This document shows, in pieces, positions 51,752-53,075 of a stretch of DNA of 53,075 nucleotides. The notes beneath the pieces were generated by a model. It made no database searches. It saw only the letters and a program-made list of their open reading frames with translations, and was not told the DNA's origin. The translations under genes and the position numbers were made by a program. Positions within the stretch are counted from its first letter, which is position 1, and every line of letters begins with the position of its first letter. Source of the DNA: an uncultured Pelagibacteraceae bacterium (GTDB lineage: Bacteria; Pseudomonadota; Alphaproteobacteria; Pelagibacterales; Pelagibacteraceae); contig CACGBZ010000003.1 in assembly GCA_902571425.1 (NCBI GenBank), forward strand, positions 77,091-130,165, given 5' to 3'.

Positions 51752-53075
51752 CACAGAACATCTCTTTTACCAACGTGATTGGCCTTGCTAACAATTCCAT
51801 CTGCTTCCATCATATCAATCATTCTTGCAGCTCTATTGTAACCAATTTGGAGTTTCCTTTGTAAAAAAGAAGTGGAAGCTTTTCCCTCTGATCTTACAAT
51901 TTCTAAAGCTTGTTGATAGAGTTCGTCTTTATCACCTAGATTTTGGTTATCGCCCATCTCCTTTTCATCTGCAAAGTTTAAAATTTCATCAACATAATCA
52001 GGCTCAGCCTGTGATCTTAAAAAATTGTTTATTTGTTCAATTTCATTATCTGAAACGAAAGGAGCATGAATTCTCACTATACGATTAGCAGAAGACATGT
52101 ACAACATATCCCCTTTACCCAACAATTGTTCAGCTCCTTGCTCTCCTAAAATTGTTCTACTATCTATTTTTGAAGTAACTTGAAATGATATCCTTGTGGG
52201 AAAATTTGCTTTGATTGTTCCAGTAATTACATCAACACTAGGTCTTTGAGTAGCCATAATAATGTGAATCCCTGCGGCTCTGGCCATTTGTGATAATTTT
52301 TGGATATAGTTCTCAATCTCTTTACCTGCTACCAACATTAAATCTGACATTTCATCAACAACAACAACTATATAGGGCATTGGAAGTTTGTGTTTTGTAT
52401 TATAGCTATCGATATTTCTGACTCCTTCTTTAGTCATAAGTCTATATCTACTCTCCATTTCTTTAACTACCCAACCAAGAACAGACGCAGCTTTTTTAGC
52501 TTCTGTTATTACTGGACACAATAAATGTGGAATTCCTTCATATGTTGAAAGCTCAAGCATTTTTGGATCTATTAAAATAAATTTACATTTTTCAGGAGTA
52601 TGTCGATAGAGAAGAGATAAAATAATAGTATTGATGCAGACAGATTTACCTGATCCCGTAGTACCTGCGATAAGTAGATGAGGCATTGATGATAAATCTC
52701 CGACTATAGGTTTACCAGAAATACTCTTTCCTAATGCGATCGGCAATTTAATATCTCTTTTTTTAAAATCAGGATTGTTTAAAATTTCACCTAAATAAAC
52801 ATTTTCTCTTACATTGTTTGGCAGTTCAATGCCAATAGTGTTGCTTCCCGGTATTGTAGCTATTCTCGCAGACTCTGAACTAGTATTTCTCGCAATGTCA
52901 TCAGATAAATTAATTATTTTTGAGACTTTAACGCCAGCTGCTGGCTCAAATTCATTTAAAGTTACTACAGGTCCATGGCTTACTTTCTTGATGTTGCCAT
53001 TAACGCCAAAATCTAAGAGAATTTTTTCTAAAAATTCAGGATCTTGTGTTTCACTTTTTTCAGTATTTTCTCTCT
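51751..53075 (-). CDS. ftsK: DNA translocase FtsK, C-terminal part (cut by window edge)
   Basis: The frame is open from the window edge to the TGA at 51751-51753 (441 codons including the stop). Visible: the alpha domain ([38 protein letters not shown]), the RecA-like beta domain with Walker [21 protein letters not shown] and Walker [16 protein letters not shown], and the gamma winged helix at the end ([20 protein letters not shown]) that reads KOPS sites. The internal ATG at 52746 is not a start, because the frame and homology continue upstream. N-terminal membrane domain lies outside. It pumps chromosome dimers toward dif during division. Confidence 0.96.
   Translation of the reverse strand, partial: RENTEKSETQDPEFLEKILLDFGVNGNIKKVSHGPVVTLNEFEPAAGVKVSKIINLSDDIARNTSSESARIATIPGSNTIGIELPNNVRENVYLGEILNNPDFKKRDIKLPIALGKSISGKPIVGDLSSMPHLLIAGTTGSGKSVCINTIILSLLYRHTPEKCKFILIDPKMLELSTYEGIPHLLCPVITEAKKAASVLGWVVKEMESRYRLMTKEGVRNIDSYNTKHKLPMPYIVVVVDEMSDLMLVAGKEIENYIQKLSQMARAAGIHIIMATQRPSVDVITGTIKANFPTRISFQVTSKIDSRTILGEQGAEQLLGKGDMLYMSSANRIVRIHAPFVSDNEIEQINNFLRSQAEPDYVDEILNFADEKEMGDNQNLGDKDELYQQALEIVRSEGKASTSFLQRKLQIGYNRAARMIDMMEADGIVSKANHVGKRDVL

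Noticed and set aside
1..53075. Defence islands, CRISPR arrays, IS elements, prophage genes, tRNA genes or riboswitches
   Set aside because: No direct repeats with spacers, transposase or phage proteins, cloverleaf sequences or known riboswitch cores were recognised; nearly all DNA is accounted for by core genes.

Overview
The window is a gene-dense, strongly AT-rich stretch of an alphaproteobacterial chromosome. It looks like SAR11 (Candidatus Pelagibacter or a close relative). The reasons are the very short spacers, Lys/Asn/Ile-rich proteins, TAA/TTAA-biased stops, and the alphaproteobacterial gene orders hemE-oriC-ppsR-maf-aroE-coaE-dnaQ-secB-fxsA-timA, rho-mnmE-mnmG-rsmG-parA-parB, grpE-dnaK-dnaJ, and hslUV divergent from hisB-H-A-F-E-hinT. 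Assignment below SAR11 level is inference. I found no tRNA, rRNA, CRISPR, IS element or prophage gene.

Layout. 1-7680: mostly minus strand: phoH (partial), miaB, fur and a short tsaB, then a polysaccharide deacetylase (+), a Bax-like glucosaminidase, nfuA, trpS and murJ. 7733-13240: maeB (+), a BON-domain lipoprotein and rsmI (-), an LppC-like periplasmic binding protein (+), rdgB (-). 13277-19473: plus-strand chaperone genes grpE-dnaK-dnaJ, then dapB, nth and a PfkB/adenosine-kinase-like gene. 19476-22778: an ArfA-like mini-gene, an unorthodox winged-helix regulator, an L,D-transpeptidase-fold protein, a PLP homeostasis protein, a TenI-like protein and a highly expressed-looking porin with a strong terminator. 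22992-27558: DUF3576 lipoprotein, leuS, lptE, holA. 27559-39815: a long minus-strand run of parB, parA, rsmG (carrying parS), mnmG, mnmE, two tandem TPR-sulfotransferases, rho, hemJ, hemH, hemE. 39816-40083: the putative origin of replication. 40084-45415: ppsR, maf, aroE, coaE, dnaQ (+), secB and fxsA (-), timA-like and smr (+). 45395-51206: hslUV (-), the histidine block and hinT (+), and a GNAT gene interrupted by an early stop. 51203-53075: lolA and the C-terminal part of ftsK (-).

How it fits together. This is mainly a core, origin-proximal region: replication start (oriC), segregation (parABS, FtsK), heme synthesis, tRNA modification (MnmE/MnmG, MiaB, a TsaB-like protein), protein quality control (DnaK/DnaJ/GrpE, HslUV, SecB), envelope assembly (LptE, LolA, MurJ) and histidine synthesis. 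Genes left of oriC run mostly minus and those immediately right run plus, so both point away from the origin.

No clearly new multi-gene system is visible. The points most worth a second look are the oriC with DnaA-box-like sites, a perfect parS inside rsmG, three RpoH-like promoters with identical 13-bp spacing (two placed so close to the start codon that the mRNAs would be almost leaderless), an unlisted ArfA-like mini-ORF, a GNAT gene with TAA as codon 4, a two-gene TPR-sulfotransferase insertion between rho and mnmE, and divergent genes whose start codons share one ATGCAT palindrome.
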